Made by a program: the position numbers and the translations under genes
NCBI GenBank assembly: GCA_009783565.1
Contig: WRDF01000005.1
Coordinates: 1-64,000 of the forward strand
DNA from: Rikenellaceae bacterium
Lineage (GTDB): Bacteria > Bacteroidota > Bacteroidia > Bacteroidales > Rikenellaceae
Reading direction: 5' to 3'
DNA length: 64,000 nt
Part shown: positions 35,600-44,165 of the stretch, piece by piece
Position numbering within the stretch: the first letter of the stretch is position 1
Layout: each line of letters begins with the position of its first letter
Notes under the pieces: model-generated
The model's database searches: none
The model's input: the letters and a program-made list of their open reading frames with translations, nothing else
What the model was told of the DNA's origin: nothing

Positions 35600-37921
35600 A
35601 TGCTTAAAAATCTTGTGATCGTAGAGTCACCGGCGAAAGCACGGACGATAGAAAAATTTCTGGGGAAGGATTATCACGTGATGTCGAGCTACGGTCACGT
35701 GCGCGATCTGGTGAAGAAGGGCATGGGAATCGACATAGAGCACGGTTTTGCACCCGATTACGAAGTTCCTGCGGATAAGAAAAAGGTGGTCGCCGAGCTG
35801 GCGAAAGCGGCACGCGAAGCCGATGCGGTGTGGCTGGCATCCGATGAAGACCGCGAAGGAGAGGCCATCGCATGGCATCTGACGCAGGTTCTGGGGCTGC
35901 CGGTAGAGAGCACGCGGCGCATCGCGTTCCAGGAGATCACGAAGAATGCTATAATGAAAGCGGTGGAGAATCCGCGCACGGTGGATATGAACCGCGTGAA
36001 CGCCCAGCAGGCGCGGCGTATTCTCGACCGCCTGGTGGGTTTCGAGCTTTCGCCGCTCTTGTGGCGCAAGGTGCGGCCGTCGCTTTCGGCCGGGAGGGTG
36101 CAGAGCGTTGCGGTGAGGCTCATTGTCGAGCGCGAGCGCGAGATCATAGGGTTCGAGCCGTCGGCATATTTCCGCGTCACGGCGGAATTCGTCGATGCGG
36201 CGGATGCAAGCAATACGGTTTTCACGGCCGAACTGAACAAACGTTTCGAGACGAAGGAGCAGGCGCGCGTATTCCTCGAAAAATGTATCGGAGCGGAATT
36301 TACGGTCGGCGCAGTGGAGCGCAAACCCGCCACGAAGTCGCCTGCGCCGCCTTTCACAACCTCGACGTTGCAGCAGGAGGCGGGACGCAAATTCGGCATG
36401 TCGGTGGCGATGACGATGAGCACGGCGCAAAAGCTCTACGAGCACGGGTTTATCACTTACATGCGAACCGACTCGGTGAACCTTTCGGGGCAGGCGCTGG
36501 CGGCGGCTAAGGAAGAAATCGTGAAGCTTTTCGGTGCTGAATATTCCCAGACGCGCAACTTCACGACCAAGAGCAAGGGCGCGCAGGAGGCGCACGAAGC
36601 AATCCGTCCGTCATATATCGACAAGGCGGACATCGAGGGCACGCCTGCGGAGAAAAAACTCTATGACCTTATCCGCAAGCGCACGCTTGCCTCGCAGATG
36701 TCGGCGGCACAAATAGAACGCACGACGGTGCACATAGATATAAACACCACGCCGGAGCATTTTACGGCCGTCGGCGAGGTGATCATGTTCGACGGTTTTC
36801 TGAGGCTGTATTCCGAATCTACGGACGACGACCATGAGAGCGAGACGGCCGACGACAAGTTGCCGCCGCTGAAAAAAGGTGCGCGCCTTTCCGACCGCCG
36901 CCTCGTGGCGACGCAACGGTTCACGCAATCGCCCCCGCGATACAGCGAGGCGACACTCGTGCGCAGGCTCGAAGAACTCGGCATCGGCCGGCCGTCCACA
37001 TACGCGCCCACAATCTCGACAATCGTAACGCGCGGCTATGTGGTGAAGCAAAACCGCGACGGAGTGAAACGCACGTTCGACCGCCTTGTACTCGAAAAGA
37101 GCGCTGTAAGCGAAAAACCCGGTACAGAAACCGTAGGGCGTGAAAAAAACAAGCTCGCTCCGACCGATATAGGGATGGTCGTGACGGACTATCTCGAAGC
37201 GGAGTTCACGGGCATAATGGACTATCATTTCACGGCGCGCGTTGAGAAGGAATTCGACGAAATTGCCGAGGGTGGAAAGAGTTGGGAGGCGATGCTCGCA
37301 GCGTTCTACGCGCCGTTCCACACGACGGTATCCGAAGCGATGCAGGAGAAAGAGCATCGTCCCGGACAGTCGCGCGTGCTGGGGCGCGACCCGGCGACGG
37401 GACGCGAAGTATTGGCGCGCATCGGCCGTTATGGCCCGATCGTGCAAATAGAACCGGTCGAGGAGGGCGAAAAGCCGCGATATGCGAGTATGAGAAAAGA
37501 CCAGCTCATCGCCTCAATCACTTTGGAAGAGGCTTTGGAGCTGTTCTCACTGCCGCGTAATATCGGCCAGTTCGAAGGGTCGGAGGTAGTCATCGGCGTA
37601 GGGCGGTTCGGACCTTATGTGCGCCACGACGGCAAATTCGTGTCGCTGGCCAAAACCGACGACCCGCATACTGTAACGCTCGAACGCGCCGCGGAACTTA
37701 TTTCGGTGAAACGCGCAAACGATATAGCGGCCAAAACACCGCTGCGAACATTCGATGTCGAACCTGTGATAAACATAATGAACGGCCGCTATGGTCCCTA
37801 TATAGTCTTCGACGGGGCGAATTATCCGATCCCGAAAAACACCGACCCTGCCACGCTCGACCTCGATGCGGTGCGGGCATTGATCGAAAAAGGAAAAGAA
37901 AAAAAGCGAGGGAAAAGATAG
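35600..37921 (+). CDS. topA: DNA topoisomerase I
   Basis: The 773-residue type IA topoisomerase relaxes negative supercoils. TOPRIM begins NLVIVESPAKARTIEKFLG and includes LASDEDREGEAIAWHL. The DNA-gate core has NRVNAQQARRILDRLVGFELSPLLW and the active-site tyrosine in HGFITYMRTDSVNLS. RPSTYAPTISTIVTRGYV follows. The C-terminal region lacks zinc-finger cysteines and instead has repeated topo C-terminal units (RIGRYGPIVQIE, GRFGPYVRHDGKF, NGRYGPYIVFDG), the usual arrangement in Bacteroidota. It ends with a basic tail. Confidence 0.96.
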   Translation: MLKNLVIVESPAKARTIEKFLGKDYHVMSSYGHVRDLVKKGMGIDIEHGFAPDYEVPADKKKVVAELAKAAREADAVWLASDEDREGEAIAWHLTQVLGLPVESTRRIAFQEITKNAIMKAVENPRTVDMNRVNAQQARRILDRLVGFELSPLLWRKVRPSLSAGRVQSVAVRLIVEREREIIGFEPSAYFRVTAEFVDAADASNTVFTAELNKRFETKEQARVFLEKCIGAEFTVGAVERKPATKSPAPPFTTSTLQQEAGRKFGMSVAMTMSTAQKLYEHGFITYMRTDSVNLSGQALAAAKEEIVKLFGAEYSQTRNFTTKSKGAQEAHEAIRPSYIDKADIEGTPAEKKLYDLIRKRTLASQMSAAQIERTTVHIDINTTPEHFTAVGEVIMFDGFLRLYSESTDDDHESETADDKLPPLKKGARLSDRRLVATQRFTQSPPRYSEATLVRRLEELGIGRPSTYAPTISTIVTRGYVVKQNRDGVKRTFDRLVLEKSAVSEKPGTETVGREKNKLAPTDIGMVVTDYLEAEFTGIMDYHFTARVEKEFDEIAEGGKSWEAMLAAFYAPFHTTVSEAMQEKEHRPGQSRVLGRDPATGREVLARIGRYGPIVQIEPVEEGEKPRYASMRKDQLIASITLEEALELFSLPRNIGQFEGSEVVIGVGRFGPYVRHDGKFVSLAKTDDPHTVTLERAAELISVKRANDIAAKTPLRTFDVEPVINIMNGRYGPYIVFDGANYPIPKNTDPATLDLDAVRALIEKGKEKKRGKR

Positions 37922-37951
37922 TTACACACGCGTGAATTTTCCGGCTCGGCC
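37922..37951. repeat. diverged copy of the palindromic element after topA
   Basis: TTACACACGCGTGAATTTTCC then GGCTCGGCC, starting at the base after the topA stop. Confidence 0.45.
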
Positions 37952-37984
37952 GCACACACATAGTCTATTGGCTAACGCATAACA

Positions 37985-38024
37985 TAGAGGTCTGTCTACA
38001 CAAATTTGTGTAGACAGACCTCTA
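37985..38024. repeat. perfect 40-bp palindrome between topA and the CRISPR array
   Basis: TAGAGGTCTGTCTACACAAA is followed directly by its exact reverse complement with no loop. It could act as a two-way terminator or as a protein-binding site. It has no T-tract. Confidence 0.8.
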
Positions 38025-38595
38025 TCTAAATTTATACGATATCCGAATAATCCTTTTTCGCCCGATTGCAGGGCGACGCGGCGGTGAGCGACGAGTAGCT
38101 TGGTTGTTTTTTATTTTTCTACATCAAATCACAACCTGTGTGCATTTATTAAATTCAGCCTCTTTGTTGTTTCTTATTTCTTTTCTACATCAAATCACAA
38201 CTCCAGCATCGCCAGAATTGAGGTCGTGTTGGTTGTTTCTTATTTCTTTTCTACATCAAATCACAACGGATTGCTCACACGGAAATTCTGCACTCTTGTT
38301 GTTTCTTATTTCTTTTCTACATCAAATCACAACACGACGATGAAATTGCCCGCGCGAGGCTCGGTTGTTTCTTATTTCTTTTCTACATCAAATCACAACT
38401 TCTGCGACTTCATGATTGCCGTCTATCTGTTGTTTCTTATTTCTTTTCTACATCAAATCACAACCAGGGTCGCGGTATCCGCTATCTCGGCGGTGTTGTT
38501 TCTTATTTCTTTTCTACATCAAATCACAACTGCAGTTCTCATATATGGATGATGTCACTGTTGTTTCTTATTTCTTTTCTACATCAAATCACAAC

Positions 38596-38625
38596 TATTT
38601 GCAATATCATATTTCAGATTAAAAA
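38596..38625 (-). repeat. spacer also present at 42613-42642 (one base different)
   Basis: TATTTGCAATATCATATTT is shared; base 20 is C here and T in the copy at 42613, and the last ten bases are identical. Confidence 0.95.
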
Positions 38626-39453
38626 GTTGTTTCTTATTTCTTTTCTACATCAAATCACAACTTCATTTTCTTTCTTCTCGCAGTGGTCGTGGTTGTTTCT
38701 TATTTCTTTTCTACATCAAATCACAACAAGCTGCATTAGCCGCAAATCGCAACGCAAGTTGTTTCTTATTTCTTTTCTACATCAAATCACAACTGGCCGC
38801 ACGTATCGCCGAACTCGAAAGGAGTTGTTTCTTATTTCTTTTCTACATCAAATCACAACATTGGCCAAGGATGACCGTTATGGATCGTCGTTGTTTCTTA
38901 TTTCTTTTCTACATCAAATCACAACTTTGGATCCGATGCTCTTAAGTTACCTTTGGTTGTTTCTTATTTCTTTTCTACATCAAATCACAACCATTTGGTA
39001 AATATAGTCGCGGTTATAAATGTTGTTTCTTATTTCTTTTCTACATCAAATCACAACTACGAAGCTCTTTATATCGATACATCGGGAGTTGTTTCTTATT
39101 TCTTTTCTACATCAAATCACAACTACGTGACTGGGCGGGCGTTTCGCTAACAAGTTGTTTCTTATTTCTTTTCTACATCAAATCACAACAAAAACTTGAT
39201 GTATGTACAAAGATGAATGGTTGTTTCTTATTTCTTTTCTACATCAAATCACAACCCATTTGCCCCGTGCATCTGCAAGCCGATGGTTGTTTCTTATTTC
39301 TTTTCTACATCAAATCACAACATTCGCGGCGGCGGCCTTAGCATAGAATCTGTTGTTTCTTATTTCTTTTCTACATCAAATCACAACAGCCTGTTCTTTT
39401 CTATCCATTTCGTAGGAGTTGTTTCTTATTTCTTTTCTACATCAAATCACAAC

Positions 39454-39483
39454 TTATGATTATAGCGAAAGCCTGCGGCAATC
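39454..39483 (-). repeat. spacer duplicated exactly at 42547-42576
   Basis: Both begin TTATGATTATAGCGAAAG and are identical over all 30 nt. Confidence 0.95.
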
Positions 39484-39519
39484 GTTGTTTCTTATTTCTT
39501 TTCTACATCAAATCACAAC

Positions 39520-39549
39520 AGGCTGCATTAGCCGCAAATCGCAACGCAA
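39520..39549 (-). repeat. spacer present three times (38728, 39520, 42218)
   Basis: GGCTGCATTAGCCGCAAAT is part of the shared sequence. The copies at 39520 and 42218 are identical over 30 nt; the copy at 38728 differs only at base 2 (A for G). Confidence 0.95.
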
Positions 39550-42500
39550 GTTGTTTCTTATTTCTTTTCTACATCAAATCACAACCTTTGCGCCAAAGCT
39601 TCGCGCATGTCGAAGTTGTTTCTTATTTCTTTTCTACATCAAATCACAACTTGAAGATGGGAACGTAACAGTTCCCGACAGTTGTTTCTTATTTCTTTTC
39701 TACATCAAATCACAACGGTCGCTGTACATCCGTCGCATAAGTCTTGGTTGTTTCTTATTTCTTTTCTACATCAAATCACAACTGCCGGTCCCGTTTGTGT
39801 TAAGAACCAGAAGTTGTTTCTTATTTCTTTTCTACATCAAATCACAACTATTTCGAGTTTTTAGGCAATTCCCATCCGGTTGTTTCTTATTTCTTTTCTA
39901 CATCAAATCACAACTCGTGAGCAGGGCGAAGTGAACAAAAACGTGTTGTTTCTTATTTCTTTTCTACATCAAATCACAACCCCTTTGCCCCATGCATTTG
40001 TAAGCCAATAGTTGTTTCTTATTTCTTTTCTACATCAAATCACAACATTCGCTGGCGAATAATGAAATCGGTTATGGTTGTTTCTTATTTCTTTTCTACA
40101 TCAAATCACAACCGCGCGTAGCGCTGTCTTTGCTGCCGTCCAGTTGTTTCTTATTTCTTTTCTACATCAAATCACAACCGTTCAACTACCAGTTTATGAC
40201 AAGCGAACGTTGTTTCTTATTTCTTTTCTACATCAAATCACAACCATGAGCTTTATCGCCGACGAAAAACGATTGTTGTTTCTTATTTCTTTTCTACATC
40301 AAATCACAACAGCTGGCTGAGGATGTATTCCCCGATAAAAGTTGTTTCTTATTTCTTTTCTACATCAAATCACAACTGTCATAATTTGCTTCTCCCCCTG
40401 ACGACGGTTGTTTCTTATTTCTTTTCTACATCAAATCACAACTTAAGTATACTATTGAACAGGATAGGCTACGTTGTTTCTTATTTCTTTTCTACATCAA
40501 ATCACAACTTTCGTAGGTGTCATAATTAATATATGTTAGTTGTTTCTTATTTCTTTTCTACATCAAATCACAACGATCATCAAAGCCGACTGCTTTTGCA
40601 ACGGTTGTTTCTTATTTCTTTTCTACATCAAATCACAACTTCGCCGCCGAATCTGAAAAGGCAGCAACGGTTGTTTCTTATTTCTTTTCTACATCAAATC
40701 ACAACCATTTACATCGCCGTTGCATCCACTCTACGTTGTTTCTTATTTCTTTTCTACATCAAATCACAACCCACTCACACCATCCAAGCCTTTTGAGAGG
40801 TTGTTTCTTATTTCTTTTCTACATCAAATCACAACTCGAACGGTGCGTTGTTCACCAAATCATAGTTGTTTCTTATTTCTTTTCTACATCAAATCACAAC
40901 GCGAAATGGGCGCTCCTCTTTGGCCTGAGGTTGTTTCTTATTTCTTTTCTACATCAAATCACAACCCGTTTTTTATTTTGCCTTGATTTTTATAGGTTGT
41001 TTCTTATTTCTTTTCTACATCAAATCACAACTTCCAAGCGGCGCGCACTACCATCGCGGGTGTTGTTTCTTATTTCTTTTCTACATCAAATCACAACTCA
41101 TGTTCTTTGATTTTTAATTTATCAATGGTTGTTTCTTATTTCTTTTCTACATCAAATCACAACGAAATCGTTTTTGTCAATCTGTTCGAAAGGTTGTTTC
41201 TTATTTCTTTTCTACATCAAATCACAACTCATTCCCGAGAACATCGAAACCACACTCGGTTGTTTCTTATTTCTTTTCTACATCAAATCACAACATTGAG
41301 GCTGAAGTCCTGGCGCTGGAGACTGTTGTTTCTTATTTCTTTTCTACATCAAATCACAACCGCCTGATGCTGCTTTGCGCGCTCTACACGTTGTTTCTTA
41401 TTTCTTTTCTACATCAAATCACAACCGTGTTTTTGGTCGAATCATAAGAGCAAAGGTTGTTTCTTATTTCTTTTCTACATCAAATCACAACCATTCGACA
41501 AAAACATGACCCGCCCCAGCGGTTGTTTCTTATTTCTTTTCTACATCAAATCACAACTTGCGATTCATAGTAGTGGAAATCGACAGGGTTGTTTCTTATT
41601 TCTTTTCTACATCAAATCACAACAGGGAGGTCATTATTAAGAATCCCTTGTTGGTTGTTTCTTATTTCTTTTCTACATCAAATCACAACTCGAACATTGC
41701 ATTTGTTGCGAGAAAGAAGGTTGTTTCTTATTTCTTTTCTACATCAAATCACAACGGTCGCCTTACGAGCGGGAATGTAGCGCATGTTGTTTCTTATTTC
41801 TTTTCTACATCAAATCACAACTCTTTGCAGTTTTTATCGAGCTGCGCTGCTGTTGTTTCTTATTTCTTTTCTACATCAAATCACAACTCGCTTTCACGAA
41901 TAATGTCAGCGGGCCATGTTGTTTCTTATTTCTTTTCTACATCAAATCACAACTTATTTGTCGTACACATTTCAGAAAAGCTTGTTGTTTCTTATTTCTT
42001 TTCTACATCAAATCACAACTAGGTTTTTATAGCCCAAATACGAGCATTGGTTGTTTCTTATTTCTTTTCTACATCAAATCACAACACCGCGATCTGCACT
42101 TCGCGCTGAAAATATGTTGTTTCTTATTTCTTTTCTACATCAAATCACAACGCCGCGTGGAGTTTCCGCATAGCCTCTATGGTTGTTTCTTATTTCTTTT
42201 CTACATCAAATCACAACAGGCTGCATTAGCCGCAAATCGCAACGCAAGTTGTTTCTTATTTCTTTTCTACATCAAATCACAACTTAGCCGACTTTAACCC
42301 GTCGACTATTAGGTTGTTTCTTATTTCTTTTCTACATCAAATCACAACTTGATACTAATTCATGCGTTTTCTCGGCATGTTGTTTCTTATTTCTTTTCTA
42401 CATCAAATCACAACTCGCTTTTATCCCATTCGACATTGTTCACGGTTGTTTCTTATTTCTTTTCTACATCAAATCACAACAGCAGCCTTTGTCGCGGGCA

Positions 42501-42744
42501 GCCACACTTCGTTGTTTCTTATTTCTTTTCTACATCAAATCACAACTTATGATTATAGCGAAAGCCTGCGGCAATCGTTGTTTCTTATTTCTTTTCTACA
42601 TCAAATCACAACTATTTGCAATATCATATTTTAGATTAAAAAGTTGTTTCTTATTTCTTTTCTACATCAAATCACAACAGCAATGGAACTCGAAGTTCAT
42701 GTGTGTAAGTTGTTTCTTATTTCTTTTCTACATCAAATCACAAC

Positions 42745-42934
42745 CACCGTCGAATTTTACATTGAAAATCAGTCAATTACGCACTGTAAAACCAACCGAA
42801 AATCGAACTGTTCGTCCTATGGAAGTAAATATAATGCAGATTTTTCTCGTCCAAATTATAGTGTACGGTGAGCACAATCGCTGAAAAAAGTTTCCAATAG
42901 ATTGCCGAACCGCATCTTATATTATGTAAATGTA
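42745..42934 (-). promoter_or_regulatory. CRISPR leader between cas2 and the array
   Basis: 190 bp, AT-rich, no ORF, next to the repeats that are perfect rather than degenerate. A weak -7-like TATAATTTG on the minus strand (42860-42852) could start the pre-crRNA about 100 nt before the first repeat. The leader assignment rests on orientation; the promoter is tentative. Confidence 0.6.
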
Positions 42935-43273
42935 CTAAAAAAATTCCAATTGCTGCGGGGCCTGTGGTTTGGCCCGTTCGATTTTGCCCCAATAATTGAC
43001 TATGTCCCCGTATTGTTTGTCCGTTATTGACAAAATGCTTACCTGTCCACTCGGCGGGGTCAGGCCACGAACACGTTTTATGTGTACCTCCATACTCTCG
43101 CGAGAGGCGCAATAACGATTATATACAGAGTACTGCATCATGGTGAATCCATCTTTTTCCAACGACTTGCGAAACTGAGCCGCCGCTTTCCGCTCGGTTT
43201 TGGTGTTGGTCGGCAGGTCGAAGAACACAAATACCCACATAATATGATATGAATTTAAGCGTATCTCACTCAT
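42935..43273 (-). CDS. cas2: CRISPR-associated endoribonuclease Cas2
   Basis: 112 residues from ATG 43273 (MSEIRLNSYHIMWVFVFFDLPTNTKTERK). It has the ferredoxin fold start VFVFFDLP with the conserved aspartate, then AAAQFRKSLEKDGFTMMQYSVYNRYC and a C-terminal QQLEFF. Cas2 forms the integration complex with Cas1. The start is one base after the cas1 stop, so a longer frame to 43360 inside cas1 is rejected. Size and sequence suit the type II Cas2 of Bacteroidota. Confidence 0.95.
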   Translation of the reverse strand: MSEIRLNSYHIMWVFVFFDLPTNTKTERKAAAQFRKSLEKDGFTMMQYSVYNRYCASRESMEVHIKRVRGLTPPSGQVSILSITDKQYGDIVNYWGKIERAKPQAPQQLEFF

Positions 43274-43274
43274 A

Positions 43275-44162
43275 TTATTCCAGGAGCGGATAGGAAATTT
43301 TTTTCTCCTTACCGATGAAGCATCTTGCCAGCGAAGCAGTTGTGACAGATAATCCCACATCCAACGGACGGGTTATTTTATCAAAATATGTATCTTTAAA
43401 CAAAACCTTTAACAACGATTCTTTCGTCTCTTTCGTAAGTTCTACCTCTCCGCTGAAATAGAGATTGTGCACGATCTCATCCACAAAAGGCCGGAAAGGC
43501 TCCATTATATCGTCTGCGAGCGGAAATGCATTGTAGCGGTTACGGTGGAAAATGCCGAATGCGGGCAGCAAACCCGACCCCATCAGTGAACGGGCTACGG
43601 CAGCCCGGAGAATAGTATAGCCGTAATTAAGCAGGTTGTTGGGCGGAGCGCCCTCACGTTCGCGCACGAAATCCCTGCCGAAAAGCATGTTCCAATATAG
43701 TTTTGCCGCCACCCCTTCCCGATTGTCGGAATCACCGCTCTTCACATTCATATACAGCGGTTTGAGCGCATCCCCATCCATACCGAGTTTGTGCAGTAAC
43801 TTCGCCTGATTTCGGATCTTAGCCTCGACGGTCTGCTTCCATAAATTTTTCTTCAACGGTTCGCTGGCATCGATCTGAGCACGGAAGCTCTCTCCCTGTG
43901 TAGAATTGGAGTCGAGATTCAGCAGCATCGAGGCGGGCAACTGCTTGTCGTTGCAGAAGATCACGGCCACGTTGTTTTCGGACAAAGCGCCAAGCAACGG
44001 TAACGTAATGCTGATCATCTGATGTTCCAGAACAACAAAACCGATATCCTCTATCGGAACAGTGCGTTTTTGCTCCGGCGCCTCTTTCAGATGAAATGCC
44101 AGTTGCCCGTTTTTTAGCGACAGGTTCATGGGGGTCGAGAAAAACAGCGCGCGCCTCAACAT
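43275..44162 (-). CDS. cas1: CRISPR-associated integrase Cas1
   Basis: The 295-residue type II Cas1 captures and inserts spacers together with Cas2. The metal-binding residues are visible: glutamate in SDNREGVAAKLYWNMLF, histidine in LLPAFGIFHRNRYNAFPLADDIMEPFRP, and the aspartates that follow. It starts 3 bp after the cas9 stop, so the three cas genes form one operon. No csn2 or cas4 is present, which defines subtype II-C. Confidence 0.96.
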   Translation of the reverse strand: MLRRALFFSTPMNLSLKNGQLAFHLKEAPEQKRTVPIEDIGFVVLEHQMISITLPLLGALSENNVAVIFCNDKQLPASMLLNLDSNSTQGESFRAQIDASEPLKKNLWKQTVEAKIRNQAKLLHKLGMDGDALKPLYMNVKSGDSDNREGVAAKLYWNMLFGRDFVREREGAPPNNLLNYGYTILRAAVARSLMGSGLLPAFGIFHRNRYNAFPLADDIMEPFRPFVDEIVHNLYFSGEVELTKETKESLLKVLFKDTYFDKITRPLDVGLSVTTASLARCFIGKEKKISYPLLE

Positions 44163-44165
44163 AAT

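Larger units (their letters stand above)
38103..42744 (-). CRISPR. type II-C CRISPR array, about 71 repeats and 70 spacers
   Basis: The repeat is 36 nt; on the + strand it begins GTTGTTTCTTATTTC and ends CATCAAATCACAAC, and it is constant except for the leftmost copy. Spacers are 30 nt, with several of 29. By line-by-line count there are 71 repeats. The leftmost repeat (38103-38135) is degenerate, 33 nt with TTTTTTATTTTTC in the middle, which marks the old, leader-distal end. The tracrRNA anti-repeat has the same sense as the + strand, so crRNAs must be read from the minus strand, in the same direction as cas9-cas1-cas2. The leader is therefore on the right, next to cas2. Spacer duplications are described in the findings. 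The translated 'FLISFLHQITT' frames across the array are artefacts of the repeat. Confidence 0.98.

Noticed and set aside
39322-40076. Spacers beginning ATTCGC at 39322 and 40047, each following a member of the wobble pair
   Set aside because: Only the first six bases agree; the rest differ throughout, so this looks coincidental.
38100-42870. Many overlapping frames encoding repeated VVSYFFSTSNHN / FLISFLHQITT peptides
   Set aside because: They are translations of the CRISPR repeat through spacers, not proteins.
42745-42934. Whether the leader side could be the left end of the array
   Set aside because: The left terminal repeat is degenerate and shortened, and the tracrRNA sense requires minus-strand crRNAs, so the leader is on the right.
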